Assembly (NCBI RefSeq): GCF_040049255.1
Contig: NZ_JBDZDR010000004.1
Coordinates: 186,001 to 250,000, forward strand
DNA from: Pseudaminobacter sp040049255
GTDB lineage: Bacteria; Pseudomonadota; Alphaproteobacteria; Rhizobiales; Rhizobiaceae
Length of the DNA stretch: 64,000 nt
Direction of reading: 5' to 3'
This document shows, in pieces, positions 63,958 to 64,000 of the stretch. The notes below the pieces were generated by a model, which did not search any database, had not been told where the DNA came from, and saw only the letters and a program-made list of their open reading frames with translations. Each line of letters begins with the position of its first letter. Within the stretch, counting starts at the first letter, position 1. The translations under genes and the position numbers were made by a program.

Positions 63958-64000
63958 ATGCGCGCAGAAACCGAAAAGCTGGTCGACGAAATCAAGCAGG
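63958..64000 (+). CDS. prfB: Peptide chain release factor 2, 5' end
   Basis: Only the first 14 codons are in the window (MRAETEKLVDEIKQ). This N-terminus and its position after mrcA match prfB of rhizobia, where the order mrcA-prfB is conserved (family knowledge). RF2 recognises UGA and UAA stops. The segment is too short for domain evidence, so the call leans on synteny. A programmed frameshift, usual near codon 25, would lie beyond the window. Confidence 0.7.
   Translation, partial: MRAETEKLVDEIKQ

Overview
The window is GC-rich (a typical 60-plus percent look), densely coded DNA from an alphaproteobacterium, most likely a Hyphomicrobiales member close to Mesorhizobium/Phyllobacteriaceae. 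The evidence is the ensemble of genes: a Ku protein, two GGAAC-N16-CGTT promoters of the EcfG general-stress type, an Lrp regulator divergent from alanine dehydrogenase, an NDUFA12-like complex I accessory subunit next to a DUF2155 gene and aat, the accC-accB-aroQ-dsbA string, an RNase E with a long acidic insertion, and mrcA followed by prfB. No transposase, integrase, phage gene or CRISPR array was found; this looks like core chromosome with small lineage-specific genes between conserved ones.

Layout. 1-3.4 kb: the end of a surface-sugar cluster, with three consecutive CgeB-like glycosyltransferases (the first cut by the window edge) and a UDP-glucuronate decarboxylase-like epimerase, all overlapping by a few bases. 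3.4-8.0 kb: two small genes around a GTTCCG-rich region, then a Tat-exported PaoABC-type molybdenum aldehyde oxidoreductase whose large subunit carries a one-base frameshift. 8.2-9.8 kb: a Gly/His/Met-rich secreted protein and ku, each behind an EcfG-type promoter, then tRNA-Leu(UAA). 9.9-25.1 kb: adenine deaminase, secreted and lipoprotein alpha/beta hydrolases, TrkH, threonine ammonia-lyase, a DEAD-box helicase with a structured leader, an SDR enzyme, cysK, alaX, sseA, a GNAT protein and an OmpA-domain protein. 25.5-31.9 kb: alanine dehydrogenase and its regulator, CpdB, and two small secreted proteins sharing a GGDAAP motif, plus Dabb, ParB-like and unknown small proteins. 32-44 kb: pccB, gloA, a double cold-shock-domain protein, DUF192, hydrolase, LTXXQ-like protein, cysE, DUF3126, gamma-carbonic-anhydrase-like protein, BTLCP peptidase, a double-PilZ protein, a PAS_5 protein and a rhomboid protease. 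44-64 kb: CBS protein, gatB and two GNATs, NDUFA12, DUF2155, aat, the fatty-acid/shikimate/disulfide run accC-accB-aroQ-dsbA, an M48-TPR protease, an aminotransferase, glsA, rne, amiC, mrcA and the first codons of prfB.

How the parts fit: cysE and cysK supply cysteine and sseA handles its sulfur; ald and its Lrp regulator, ilvA, glsA and the aminotransferase handle amino-acid catabolism; amiC, mrcA and the OmpA-domain protein act on peptidoglycan; dsbA, the M48 protease, the LTXXQ protein and the rhomboid serve envelope quality control. The least explained pieces are the GGDAAP protein pair, a candidate small RNA ending in an orphan terminator at 43.2 kb, the structured helicase leader at 17.3 kb, and the palindromic GTTCCG cluster at 3.7 kb. 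All functional names rest on reading motifs and overall similarity by eye; no database search was possible.
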